Positions 45,150 through 55,081 of a stretch of DNA of 64,000 nt are shown here, piece by piece. How positions within the stretch are numbered: the stretch's first letter is position 1; every line of letters starts with the position of its first letter. Source of the stretch: Candidatus Gastranaerophilales bacterium (lineage in GTDB: Bacteria > Cyanobacteriota > Vampirovibrionia > Gastranaerophilales > Gastranaerophilaceae). The translations under genes were made by a program, and so were the position numbers. Below the pieces are notes generated by a model that saw nothing but the letters and a program-made list of their open reading frames with translations, searched no databases and was not told the origin of the DNA. The stretch covers positions 20,215 through 84,214 of the forward strand of contig CALUTO010000008.1 of the NCBI GenBank assembly GCA_944323735.1. The letters are read 5' to 3'.

Positions 45150-46499
45150 TTATATATCAACTCCGGACATCATATCGATAAGAGTATTAATTGTTGTATC
45201 CATGCTGACTGTATCCGTGACTCTTTGCTGCAAAAATGCATTTATCTGAGGCATAAGTTGAATTGCGGTATCAAGTCTCGGGTTTGAGCCTGCCACATAC
45301 ATACCTACATCAATTAAATCTTTGTTTTCCCTGTACAACGCCATTGTTCGGCGCATTTTTGCTGCAGCTTCTTTATGCTCCGGTGTAGCAATTGCGGACA
45401 TAAGCCTCGAAATACTTCCCAGTACATCAATTGCAGGATAGTGATTCATCTCTGCAACCTTACGGCTTAAGAAGATATGCCCGTCTGTGATACCCCTGAC
45501 TGTATCAACAATCGGGTCATTAATATCATCCCCTTCCATAAGCACTGTATACAGTGCTGTAATTGACCCCTTCGGGCTGTTTCCTGCTCGCTCAAGCACT
45601 TTTTGAAGCCAGGAAAAAATAGAAGGCGGATAACCTTTCATTGTAGGCGGTTCTCCGATAGACAGTCCGACTTCACGCCCTGCCATCGCACAACGGGTAA
45701 CTGTATCGGTCATTAGAAATACCTTTTTACCCTGATCTCTGAAATATTCACAAACAGATGTTGCAGCCTGCAAGCATTTTTGACGTATCAAAGGCGGCTG
45801 GTCTCCTGTTGAACATACAAGAACGGATTTTTTCATACCCTCTTCGCCGAGAGAATCTTCTATAAACTCTTTGACTTCTCTGCCGCGTTCCCCTATCAGT
45901 GCAACAACGTTTACATCCGCATCCGAGTTCCTTGCAATCATACCGAGCATTGTACTTTTACCGACGCCTGAACCGGCAAACAGCCCCATACGTTGTCCCG
46001 CACCCATCGTCATTGCTGCATCTATTGCCCTGACACCTGTTGAAAATATTGTATTTATAATCGGTCTGTCAAAAGGACTCGGTGCCGGGCCGTCTATGGA
46101 TACAAAATTTGAACCCGCTGTATCGAGAGGTTTGCCGTCAATCGGTTCTCCCATAGGGTTTATCAATCTGCCGAGCAAAAAATCCCCGACCGGTATCATG
46201 ATAGGAGTTCCTGTAGTTTGAACGAGACTGCCCTGCCCGATGCCGGAACCGTCATACAACAGCAGAAGCTGTGCTGTATCGCCTTTAAAAGCAACAACTT
46301 CCGCAGGTTTTTTTTCACCGTTGTACGTTTCAATGAAACACAGGTCACCGATTTTCAACCCCGGAAGCTGGACTTCTACTGTTAATCCCAGAAGCTTTGA
46401 TACAGAGCCTTTATACTGGTACAGAGGAGTATTGTTAAGAATTTCACATGCTCTGGCTTTCAGGTATTCAATAGAACGTTCTGTGCTCTGCACTATCAT
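45150..46499 (-). CDS. fliI: Flagellar-type protein export ATPase FliI
   Basis: 449 residues, related to the F1 beta subunit. The P-loop is GLFAGSGVGKST near 167. ALIGERGREVKEFIED near 203 and the LTDTVTR-like MTDTVTRCAMAGREVG near 258 are family marks. Specific to FliI/SctN are INPMGEPIDGKPLD near 115 and the C-terminal pattern MALYRENKDLIDVGMYVAGS. It energises export through the FlhA gate. The start overlaps the flhA stop by 4 bp. No fliJ-like frame follows in the next 250 bp. Confidence 0.93.
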   Translation of the reverse strand: MIVQSTERSIEYLKARACEILNNTPLYQYKGSVSKLLGLTVEVQLPGLKIGDLCFIETYNGEKKPAEVVAFKGDTAQLLLLYDGSGIGQGSLVQTTGTPIMIPVGDFLLGRLINPMGEPIDGKPLDTAGSNFVSIDGPAPSPFDRPIINTIFSTGVRAIDAAMTMGAGQRMGLFAGSGVGKSTMLGMIARNSDADVNVVALIGERGREVKEFIEDSLGEEGMKKSVLVCSTGDQPPLIRQKCLQAATSVCEYFRDQGKKVFLMTDTVTRCAMAGREVGLSIGEPPTMKGYPPSIFSWLQKVLERAGNSPKGSITALYTVLMEGDDINDPIVDTVRGITDGHIFLSRKVAEMNHYPAIDVLGSISRLMSAIATPEHKEAAAKMRRTMALYRENKDLIDVGMYVAGSNPRLDTAIQLMPQINAFLQQRVTDTVSMDTTINTLIDMMSGVDI

Positions 46500-48613
46500 G
46501 AACCGCCTCCCATGTCATATTCCTGCGCATAAGCTTCACCGATTGTATCTACAGCTTCAACCTTGATATCAGTAATCAATTCACTGTATGAAATAACGAC
46601 AATAGTCGGAATGTGACGTTCAAGAAGCTGATACAGGGGCAGTCTTATTCTGGGTGAACAAAGAATAACCGGTTGTCTGCCGACCGTCTGGTGCGCTCTC
46701 ATCAGGGTAGATGCTGTTGTCTCAATCAAATCCTGCACCTGCATAGGATTCAAAAGGAACATAGTGCCCAGCTCTGTTCTCTGGCAGCTGTCATCAAGTG
46801 TTTTTTCCCATTCTGAAGAAAGGGTCAGTGCGTAAAGAACTTTGTCCTCTGTGGTGTGTGCCAGACATATCTGTCTGCCAAGAGCCGCTCTGATACGCTC
46901 TGAAAGGATATCAGGCTCTTTTGAAAATCTTGCATAATCGCAAAGTCGTTCGAATATAAATATAATATCTTTTATTGAAACTTTTTCACGTATAAGGTTA
47001 ACAAAAATCTTTCTGAGGTCGCTTGTTGAAATAATTGTCGGGATAAGGTCATTAACAAGTGTCGGATCCTGGCTTTTTACAAGTTCCATGAGTTTCAGTA
47101 CATCGGTTTTTGTCATAACTTCATCAACGTATTTTCTTACACACTCCTGCAGGTGGGTAACAATTACGTCAACGGAGTCAACAGCAGTGAGTCCGTCATT
47201 CGGGTCTATATCATCCTGAGAAACCCAGTATGCCTGCGCCTGATATGTCGGGTCGATGTTTACAATGGCATCGGCAGGAGTCGGTTTGCCGGTGCTGTCC
47301 CACTGGTCTGCTATAATCATGTATTTTCCGGGGTATACAAAACCTGTTGCAACAGTATTTCCTCTTATTGCTATCAAATATTCGTTAGCATCCAGTGCTG
47401 ACGAGTCCATGATTCTTATGTTAGGTATAATGTAGCCGAGTTCGTCTGTTACACGCTGTCTTAGGGCAGCAATTTTTGCAAGCAGCTGACCTTCCTGATC
47501 GGGGTCGGCAATCGGAAGCAAGCCGGAGCCTACCTGTAAGCTCAATACATCAACACCCAGACGTTCGTACATTTTATTCGGATTAACAAGATCCTGCATG
47601 TTCTGGCGTACATGCTCAAGTTGTCCGAGCTGCGCCTGAACATCCTGATTGACGAGAACGGAAAATCCTGCTATTGCAATAATAATTGTAAAGAGCACAA
47701 ACGGAAACCATGGCAGTCCTGTTATGCCGCTTGTTAAAGCAATCAGCATCAGAAATCCGCAGGTAAAGAACAAACTGTAAGGCTTATTCATAATCTGAGC
47801 GGCAAGGTCTCCGCCTAAACTTGCGCTGGCTGCAGATGAACGGGTCATTACGATACCTGCTGAAATTGACATCAAAAGAGATGGAACCTGTGATGCAAGA
47901 CCGTCACCTACCGTTAACACCGTATATTTTGAAACAGCATCCGCCGCAGGCATCCCGTTCATCAAAACACCGATACACAAACCGCCTATGATATTTATGA
48001 TTACGATAATGATACCTGCTATAGTATCACCTTTTACGAATTTCATAGCACCGTCCATAGAACCGAACAGTGCAGATTCTCTTTGTAAGTCCTCTCTTCG
48101 TTTTACCGCTTCTTCCGGAGATATCAATCCTGCATTGAAATCAGCATCGATTGTCATCTGTTTACCGGGCATAGCGTCCAGTGCAAACCTTGCAGAAACC
48201 TCTGCTATACGTTCTGCACCTTTTGTGATTACCATGAACTGAACAATTGTAATAATGATAAATATAACACCGCCGACAATAAGGTTTCCGCCGGTGACAA
48301 ATGTTCCGAAGGCGTGGATTACTTCACCGGCTTCGCCTTTAGCAAGAATAAGTCTTGTTGATGCAATACTCAACACAAGACGAAACATTGTTCCGATAAG
48401 AATGATGGATGGAAAAGCCGCAAGTTCAAGCGGTTTTTGAACATAAAGAGATATCATAAGCAAGACAATACCTATTGTTATATTCAAGCTTATTGAAAAA
48501 TTTATAATCCAGGTAGGCATTTCAATAAGCAGGATAAGTATCAGCATTATTACAAATACTGCCAATGAAATTTCACTTATAGGATTTACTCCGCCTGCCT
48601 GTTGGTTTGCCAA
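46496..48613 (-). CDS. flhA: Flagellar export gate protein FlhA
   Basis: 705 residues. The first 330 have eight membrane helices. The FHIPEP region is represented by SARFALDAMPGKQMTIDADF near 138-157. The cytoplasmic half carries the export-substrate and chaperone platform, with PDQEGQLLAKIAALRQRV and the C-terminal VISYSELITDIKVEAVDTIGE. It is the main gate of the flagellar type III system. Similarity to injectisome SctV cannot be wholly excluded, but its neighbours are flagellar-type. It lies 18 bp behind fliH. Confidence 0.93.
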   Translation of the reverse strand: MANQQAGGVNPISEISLAVFVIMLILILLIEMPTWIINFSISLNITIGIVLLMISLYVQKPLELAAFPSIILIGTMFRLVLSIASTRLILAKGEAGEVIHAFGTFVTGGNLIVGGVIFIIITIVQFMVITKGAERIAEVSARFALDAMPGKQMTIDADFNAGLISPEEAVKRREDLQRESALFGSMDGAMKFVKGDTIAGIIIVIINIIGGLCIGVLMNGMPAADAVSKYTVLTVGDGLASQVPSLLMSISAGIVMTRSSAASASLGGDLAAQIMNKPYSLFFTCGFLMLIALTSGITGLPWFPFVLFTIIIAIAGFSVLVNQDVQAQLGQLEHVRQNMQDLVNPNKMYERLGVDVLSLQVGSGLLPIADPDQEGQLLAKIAALRQRVTDELGYIIPNIRIMDSSALDANEYLIAIRGNTVATGFVYPGKYMIIADQWDSTGKPTPADAIVNIDPTYQAQAYWVSQDDIDPNDGLTAVDSVDVIVTHLQECVRKYVDEVMTKTDVLKLMELVKSQDPTLVNDLIPTIISTSDLRKIFVNLIREKVSIKDIIFIFERLCDYARFSKEPDILSERIRAALGRQICLAHTTEDKVLYALTLSSEWEKTLDDSCQRTELGTMFLLNPMQVQDLIETTASTLMRAHQTVGRQPVILCSPRIRLPLYQLLERHIPTIVVISYSELITDIKVEAVDTIGEAYAQEYDMGGGS

Positions 48614-48631
48614 GTTTTGCTCCTTTATTTA

Positions 48632-49672
48632 TTACGGTGCTTCATCCGTATCGTCTGTTTCATCATCATCTTCTTCATCTTCTTCATATTCATCTTCTTC
48701 GTTTTCCGTATCGTTTTGGAGAGAATCATCAGATGATGATATCTGTTTGAAGGCTTCTTTTATTACTTCGAGCTGCGTATCTATATTTGCATCGATTAGA
48801 CCGTTTGATGTTTCTATAATAACGCTGCCCTCTTCAACTTTATCGTCGCCTGTAACATAGATTTTAGCTTCAATTTGCCCGGTTGACAAAATACCCGGCA
48901 CCAGCTCTTTTGTATATTCAACATCAGAAGGTGCTACTTTAAGTATAATTTTAGTTTCGCCTTTGGCAATATCCTCGAGTGCGCCCATTATTATATTTTT
49001 CAGAACGCTCTTGCCGGATTTTACTTCCTTTTTGATAATTTTTTCTGCTATTTTTACGGACAAATCAAGAAAATTGTCGCACATTTTGTCATAAATTTCC
49101 TGCTTATATCCGATAAACTCCGCAATGCTGTCTTTTAAATCATCTATAGTATCCTGTGCATTCATAAGTCCGGAGTTGAAACCCTCTTGATAAGCTTTTT
49201 CTTTTATGGCAATTGCCTCTGCCTGTGCACGGGAAACAAGATTTCTGTCATCGACTCTTCTGTAGCCTCTTCTTCTGTCGCCTCTGCGGCGTTCCTGTCT
49301 TTGCGAAAAATCAATATTCTGTAAATCAAAACCTTCAAACAAATCAAGAACTTCTTCCTCCGGCTCCGGTTCCGGAGCAGGCTCAGGCTCAGGCTCCGGT
49401 TCAACATAAACCGGTTCCGGTTCAACAATAGTTTCTTGAGTATTTTCAACAACAGGAGTAATTTCTGTTATATTTTCAGGTTCATTTATGATGTTTTCAG
49501 GAGCTATTGTTTCATTATTTAATATTTCCTCCACCTGTTTTTCCGGCACAGGCTCTGGCAGCTTTTGCGGTTCCGGAATTTTTACAGGCGAAGGTTTGGG
49601 AGTTTCGATTTTTGAAACTTTCTCCTCCGTTAAAGCTTGTTTAGGTTTTGCATTTTTCTTTTTTATTATCAT
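48632..49672 (-). CDS. fliH: FliH-like export ATPase regulator with long acidic/proline linker
   Basis: 346 residues from the ATG that overlaps the preceding stop (ATGA), which fixes the start better than an upstream ATG at 49699. The first 120 residues are Pro/Glu-rich, including PEPEPEPAPEPEPEEE. A very basic patch with RRGDRRRGYRR follows. The FliH/ATPase-stator domain starts near 150 with an AQAEAIAIKEKAYQEGFNSG helix and ends with VEEGSVIIETSNGLIDANID. The tail is almost all Asp and Glu. It holds FliI as a dimer and docks it to the base. Confidence 0.8.
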   Translation of the reverse strand: MIIKKKNAKPKQALTEEKVSKIETPKPSPVKIPEPQKLPEPVPEKQVEEILNNETIAPENIINEPENITEITPVVENTQETIVEPEPVYVEPEPEPEPAPEPEPEEEVLDLFEGFDLQNIDFSQRQERRRGDRRRGYRRVDDRNLVSRAQAEAIAIKEKAYQEGFNSGLMNAQDTIDDLKDSIAEFIGYKQEIYDKMCDNFLDLSVKIAEKIIKKEVKSGKSVLKNIIMGALEDIAKGETKIILKVAPSDVEYTKELVPGILSTGQIEAKIYVTGDDKVEEGSVIIETSNGLIDANIDTQLEVIKEAFKQISSSDDSLQNDTENEEDEYEEDEEDDDETDDTDEAP

Positions 49673-50649
49673 TTCAGTTTTTCTTCCAGATGATCGCAAA
49701 TTATTTCAACTACTCTGGGCGGAATTTCCGGATCTTCTGCTTCGTAAACTCCGGAAACAAGCCTTTTTACGCACTCTCTTTCTTTTTTTATAATATTAGA
49801 AAGTTTTGATATATCAGAATTTTTTACAATTTTATACAAACGTTCATATACTTTTTTCGGATTAAGATTTTTTGGTTCCGGCAGGCTGTCTTTTAAATCT
49901 CTGGCACATCTTGCCGTAATTCCTCTGTCTATTTTACTTTCAAGATCGTCCATCTGAGAATATTCTTCAAGAACGCCTTTGTCCTCCTGACTGATTTTCT
50001 TCATAACAGCCGCACGTTTGTTTTCGGGAAGTCTTTTGAGCACCATAGCCAGAGTTGCGAGTTTCAGGATTTTATTGTCACTCATATTTTTGACATATTC
50101 ATCCTCAATATTCGTATTTTCATGCTCCTGAACAGCTGCTGCAGCCTGTTCCTGAACCTGCTGTGCCATATCATCAATATTTGAAAGATTTTCAGCGTTA
50201 TTACATTGCTCTTCTGTAATTGCTCCTTTATTTTTGAGTTCTTCGAGTGCCTCAACATACGCTTTTTTTACGTGGAATTCTACGATATTTATCGTGTCAT
50301 CCTGTGTCATATTTTTCAATATTGCCTGTTTTGCAATTTCGAACACAGTAAATGCAATTTTTTGCATTATGCCGTCTCTGAATTGCGGGTTTATACCGCT
50401 TCTTATAACATCAATTGATTTGTGGAAAGACCATTCTCCGATAAACTGTGTAACAAGCATTGCCTGCTGTGCATTAAAGTTTAAATTAGCATCATTAAAA
50501 AGAGCTTCGCCTGCCATATAGCTGAAATTGTAAACAATATTTACTATGTATTGTTTGTCAGAGTCTGAGATATCGGCAGGGATAACCTGTCCGGCTTGTT
50601 CGGCAAGGTTTTTTGCAAATTCTTTATAATCAAATCCTTCTATAGGCAT
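49669..50649 (-). CDS. Unknown protein in the FliG position of the flagellar operon
   Basis: 326 residues between fliF and fliH, exactly where fliG normally sits. It lacks recognisable FliG torque-helix and EHPQ signatures. A helical N-terminal half contains MLVTQFIGEWSFHKSIDVIR. A Gln/Ala-rich linker (AQQVQEQAAAAVQEHE) follows, then a helical C-terminal half (LATLAMVLKRLPENKRAAVMKKISQEDKG). That last pattern recalls the FliG/MgtE-N helical fold in a loose way. It may be a strongly diverged FliG or a lineage-specific substitute. The stop overlaps the fliH start. Confidence 0.6.
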   Translation of the reverse strand: MPIEGFDYKEFAKNLAEQAGQVIPADISDSDKQYIVNIVYNFSYMAGEALFNDANLNFNAQQAMLVTQFIGEWSFHKSIDVIRSGINPQFRDGIMQKIAFTVFEIAKQAILKNMTQDDTINIVEFHVKKAYVEALEELKNKGAITEEQCNNAENLSNIDDMAQQVQEQAAAAVQEHENTNIEDEYVKNMSDNKILKLATLAMVLKRLPENKRAAVMKKISQEDKGVLEEYSQMDDLESKIDRGITARCARDLKDSLPEPKNLNPKKVYERLYKIVKNSDISKLSNIIKKERECVKRLVSGVYEAEDPEIPPRVVEIICDHLEEKLK

Positions 50650-50676
50650 AAATCTCTCCCTGTCATCTGTTTTTGA

Positions 50677-52299
50677 TTAAGCTTTTTCTATCCAGCTTTT
50701 TACATGTTCTGCAATTTCTTCATCATCAATATCTTCCATCTCGTTGCTTAGCTCGGAAAGTACGGAATTTATTTCAGGCAATGACTGGTTTCTTTGTTCA
50801 AGCAGTCCTTGCGACATTTGAGCCTGTTTTTCAATCAATTCCGCAGCCTTCAGATTAACATCCCTGAGCTGTTTTTCCTGCTCAAGTGCTTTTTCTCTAA
50901 GCATTTCAATTTCCTGTTTTTGTTTCTCCTGAGCTTCTTTAACTTTGTCAGATAAGAATTTCAAACTGCCCAAAAGTCCTATTACAATAAGAGCAATTGC
51001 AATCCACCACGGATTTCCTGTTGCATCGGGTTTCGGAAGTGCTTCGGGTTTGTCTCCAGCAAGGAACGGATCAATTGTATCTGAGAATGCAATCTGAACA
51101 TTGTCAGGAGAAGCCTTGGGAGATGCTGCATTTGCAATCAAAACCTTCATTTCTTCAAGTGTCGTATTAGGCGGAATTGCACTCTCTTCAAGAGTTACAG
51201 CAATTGAGATATCTTCTACAATTCCGGGTTTTAAGAATTCGCTGGTTTGTATCTTTGCAACACCGTACTGCGTTTCTCTTGCAGTTCTGGAATAGCTTCT
51301 GTCCTGGGAAGAATCGGCATTGCTTGCGGGCAGTCCGTTAGGCAGGTAGACGCTCACTGCATTTATGCCTCTGTTGGAGTCTCTGGTCTGATCCCCCAAA
51401 CCTTCAGAGAAAGTCTGCTCCGTTACTGCTGTTTTTTTATTCGGATCAAAGTCTATTGTTGACCTATCCATAGGTGATTCACGGAGATATGTACTTACGG
51501 TAGCAACATAATTGCCTTTACCGACAAGCTTATCCAGCTGTTTACTGACTTTTTGCTGCATATAGGCATCGTTTTCCTGTAATTTCTGCAGGATATCATC
51601 CTCCGCTGTGATTATACTGTCATATACATTACCGTTCGTATCAGTTATAGAGATGTTTTCTGATGTCAGTCCGTTAATTGACCCCAGAAGCAGGTTTCTT
51701 ATTGCTTTAATTTTCATTGCATCCAGTTTTTCACCGCTCGGCATAACTACCTGAACTGTTGCGGTGATAGGCTTCTGATCAGCAGAGAACATTGTCTGTT
51801 CGGGTATGGAAATAAACACGGACGCATTTTCAATAGGAGGGATTTTTCTGATAAGTCTGGATAATTCGCCGTTAATTGCCCTTGCCAGACGAATTCTTTT
51901 ATCCTCTTTTGTTGATGTAAAATCACCTTTATCAAAAATTTCAAGTCCGACATTCTGATCCATCAAGCCGCTTTTGACTATTGCAAGAAGAACTCTGTCT
52001 CTTTCTGACATAGTGTAATTTTGCAGATAAAGAGTAGATTTTGTACCATCCACACGTCTTTGAATATTTATGCCTTCTCTGGCAAGCAGTGCCTGAATTT
52101 CTATGGCTTTACCGAGATTGTCTGTTGTAAGCAGGTCAAGATTTTCTTTAATAACTTTTTCTTTAACAGTTTTCGTGTTATCGCCGGATTTTACTGATAT
52201 CGCAACACCAATGGTTATAATAAGCGCAACCGACAATACAAGTGCCCCTATTATCCCGTACAGTAATGGCTTGTTGTTTAAGATATCCTTAAAATTCAT
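50677..52299 (-). CDS. fliF: Flagellar MS-ring protein FliF
   Basis: 540 residues. A membrane helix lies near 14-34. Ring-building YscJ/FliF domains follow, with KAIEIQALLAREGINIQRR, RLARAINGELSRLIRKIPPIENASVFISIP and the ITDTNGNVYDS end of the first part. A FliF C-terminal domain contains the FSEGLGDQTRDSNRGINAVSVYLP region. A second membrane helix is near 450. The last residues, EEIAEHVKSWIEKA, resemble the short C-terminal helix by which FliF binds FliG. First gene of the operon. Confidence 0.9.
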   Translation of the reverse strand: MNFKDILNNKPLLYGIIGALVLSVALIITIGVAISVKSGDNTKTVKEKVIKENLDLLTTDNLGKAIEIQALLAREGINIQRRVDGTKSTLYLQNYTMSERDRVLLAIVKSGLMDQNVGLEIFDKGDFTSTKEDKRIRLARAINGELSRLIRKIPPIENASVFISIPEQTMFSADQKPITATVQVVMPSGEKLDAMKIKAIRNLLLGSINGLTSENISITDTNGNVYDSIITAEDDILQKLQENDAYMQQKVSKQLDKLVGKGNYVATVSTYLRESPMDRSTIDFDPNKKTAVTEQTFSEGLGDQTRDSNRGINAVSVYLPNGLPASNADSSQDRSYSRTARETQYGVAKIQTSEFLKPGIVEDISIAVTLEESAIPPNTTLEEMKVLIANAASPKASPDNVQIAFSDTIDPFLAGDKPEALPKPDATGNPWWIAIALIVIGLLGSLKFLSDKVKEAQEKQKQEIEMLREKALEQEKQLRDVNLKAAELIEKQAQMSQGLLEQRNQSLPEINSVLSELSNEMEDIDDEEIAEHVKSWIEKA

Positions 52300-52326
52300 C
52301 TGTAAATATTACCTGCCTATATTTAG

Positions 52327-52355
52327 ATTATACTATTAATTACGGTATAAGTTAA
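52327..52355 (-). promoter_or_regulatory. Sigma70-type promoter of the fliF operon
   Basis: Minus-strand TTAACT (52350-52355), 17 bp, TATAAT (52327-52332). It starts transcription about 20 nt before the fliF ATG. No sigma28- or sigma54-type element is needed to explain it. Confidence 0.65.
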
Positions 52356-52451
52356 CTTTTGATTTGGCTTTAGAGAATTATTTCATCCATCTGGTGGAGA
52401 TTTCTCATGATTTTTTATAATGAAAAAATTGAAATAGTCATGTTTCAGACA

Positions 52452-52487
52452 AAAAAACGGAACCTGAAAAATCAGATTCCGTTTTTT
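52452..52487 (-). terminator. Intrinsic terminator of eno
   Basis: AAAAAACGGAA (52452-52462) pairs with TTCCGTTTTTT (52477-52487). An inner CTG/CAG is separated from it by one mismatch. It lies 20 bp past the eno stop. Confidence 0.85.
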
Positions 52488-52506
52488 GATTTTTATTAAC
52501 AATCAA

Positions 52507-53847
<1,341 letters not shown>

Positions 53848-53865
53848 TTAACCATACTTAACCTA

Positions 53866-53894
53866 ATTATCATACGAAAATAAACTTTTGACAA
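53866..53894 (-). promoter_or_regulatory. Sigma70-type promoter of eno
   Basis: Minus-strand TTGTCA (53889-53894), 17 bp, GATAAT (53866-53871), the latter preceded by TAT. It lies about 50 bp before the eno ATG. Confidence 0.6.
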
Positions 53895-54189
53895 TAAGTT
53901 TCAATATAAACAAATAATTTATTCAAAACACTTGACAGCTATAAAAAATTAAAAATAATTAATTTAAAATATTTATTTAATAATAACGATGATTGCGTGT
54001 TCATCATGGTTTCAAGTGTTCATTAAGAATTATAAAAAAAAATATTGTAAAAGTTTTTTTTATTAACAAAAATACTTTATTGGCAAGGATTTTAAGGTTT
54101 GCTACAATAGTAAAATTGTAAAATAAAAAGCATGCTTAAGTGTAAAATTGACCACTAATCGAAATTTTGTTTTAATATAAATAATACAT

Positions 54190-54400
54190 TCGAGGTGATT
54201 AATTCCAAAGATTAATTCTTGAGTTTATAAAAAATAAAAAATCGTTCGGAGGGAGAAACCCGATAGTTTTATGGGGTAGATTTTAGTACCGAAAAATTAA
54301 ATGATATAGGTTTGAGATTTACATCATTTAATCGATAAAAACAATTGAAGATAGGTTTATAATGTTAGATAGGATGAGAAGCCTGCTAACCGGAGGAAAT
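54190..54400 (+). promoter_or_regulatory. Long structured 5' leader of cobO, riboswitch candidate
   Basis: The 560 bp between eno and cobO hold no open frame, but the last 210 are rich in predicted pairing. TTCGG (54245-54249) pairs with CCGAA (54289-54293), enclosing GGG-AGAAA-CCC and a TGGGGTAGA block. A perfect 10-bp stem ATTAAATGAT (54296-54305)/ATCATTTAAT (54323-54332) follows. A hairpin with GTTAG and CTAAC arms then ends right before the GGAGG ribosome site. Control of ribosome access is likely. The GGGAGAAACCC...GGGGTAGA and GCTAACC pieces loosely recall ydaO (c-di-AMP). Gene content suggests cobalamin, but no B12 box is convincing. Confidence 0.45.
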
Positions 54401-54404
54401 TACA

Positions 54405-54938
54405 TTGTTAGAACACGGATACATTCAAATTTACACTGGCGATGGAAAAGGTAAAACAACAGCATCTTTGGGTCTGGCACTAAGAGCCCTGGGACACGGT
54501 TGGAAAGTTCTTGTTATCCAGTTTACTAAAGGTGATCAGGGAACTACATACGGAGAAATAGCTTCTGCATGCAATTTCGGTGATCGTTTTAAAGTTGTTC
54601 AGTGCGGTATGGACAGAGTTGTTTACAAACACAATATCTGTATGGAAGATTACAAAGAAGCAAAAAAAGGCTGGGAATACGCCAAAAAAGCTATCAACAG
54701 CGGAGAATACCAGCTTATCATTCTTGATGAACTTAATATATGCGCAGCAATGAACATGATAAAAGTTTCAGAGATAAAAGAAGTTCTGTTAAACAAGCCG
54801 GAAAACCTTGAAATAGTTTTAACCGGAAGATACGCTCATCCCGAGCTGATTGCTCTTGCGCATCTTGTTACAGAGATGAAACCGGTTAAACACTACTTTG
54901 ATATAGGTGTTATGGCAAGACAAGGTATCGAATATTAA
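54405..54938 (+). CDS. cobO: Cob(I)yrinic acid a,c-diamide adenosyltransferase
   Basis: 177 residues. Adds the adenosyl group of ATP to reduced corrinoid, making the coenzyme form. The opening IQIYTGDGKGKTTASLGLAL holds the CobO/BtuR P-loop (residues 9-17). LIILDELNICAAMN near 104 is the Walker B region, LTGRYAHPELIALAHLVTEM near 145 and the final RQGIEY match the family. The start is TTG, 8 nt after a GGAGG site. No other corrin genes are near, so it may serve scavenged B12. The structured leader implies ligand control. Confidence 0.92.
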   Translation: MLEHGYIQIYTGDGKGKTTASLGLALRALGHGWKVLVIQFTKGDQGTTYGEIASACNFGDRFKVVQCGMDRVVYKHNICMEDYKEAKKGWEYAKKAINSGEYQLIILDELNICAAMNMIKVSEIKEVLLNKPENLEIVLTGRYAHPELIALAHLVTEMKPVKHYFDIGVMARQGIEY

Positions 54939-54977
54939 GGTTTTGAAACTTTAATATACGGAGAAATGGGGAAATAC

Positions 54978-55003
54978 GGGAGGTTTAAAACTCCCTTTTT
55001 TTT
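54978..55003 (+). terminator. Intrinsic terminator of cobO
   Basis: GGGAG (54978-54982) and CTCCC (54991-54995) around an 8-nt loop, followed by eight Ts. It lies 40 bp past the cobO stop. Confidence 0.8.
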
Positions 55004-55035
55004 ATCTCTATTTTTCAATCTGCACTTTTTATATA

Positions 55036-55070
55036 AAAAATGTCCGTTTTATATTTAAACGGACATTTTT
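55036..55070 (-). terminator. Intrinsic terminator of the graspetide precursor gene
   Basis: AAAAATGTCCGTTT (55036-55049) pairs with AAACGGACATTTTT (55057-55070). It lies 12 bp past the precursor stop on the minus strand and can also act in the other direction. Confidence 0.85.
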
Positions 55071-55081
55071 CCGGATTTCTT

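Noticed and set aside
44981..45181. 66-residue plus-strand frame downstream of fliI
   Set aside because: GTG start without ribosome site, overlaps the fliI end on the other strand, and shows no recognisable protein pattern.
54190..54400. Firm assignment of the cobO leader as a cobalamin riboswitch
   Set aside because: I could not find the conserved B12 box or the core GGTG...CCGCCACTGT pattern in order.
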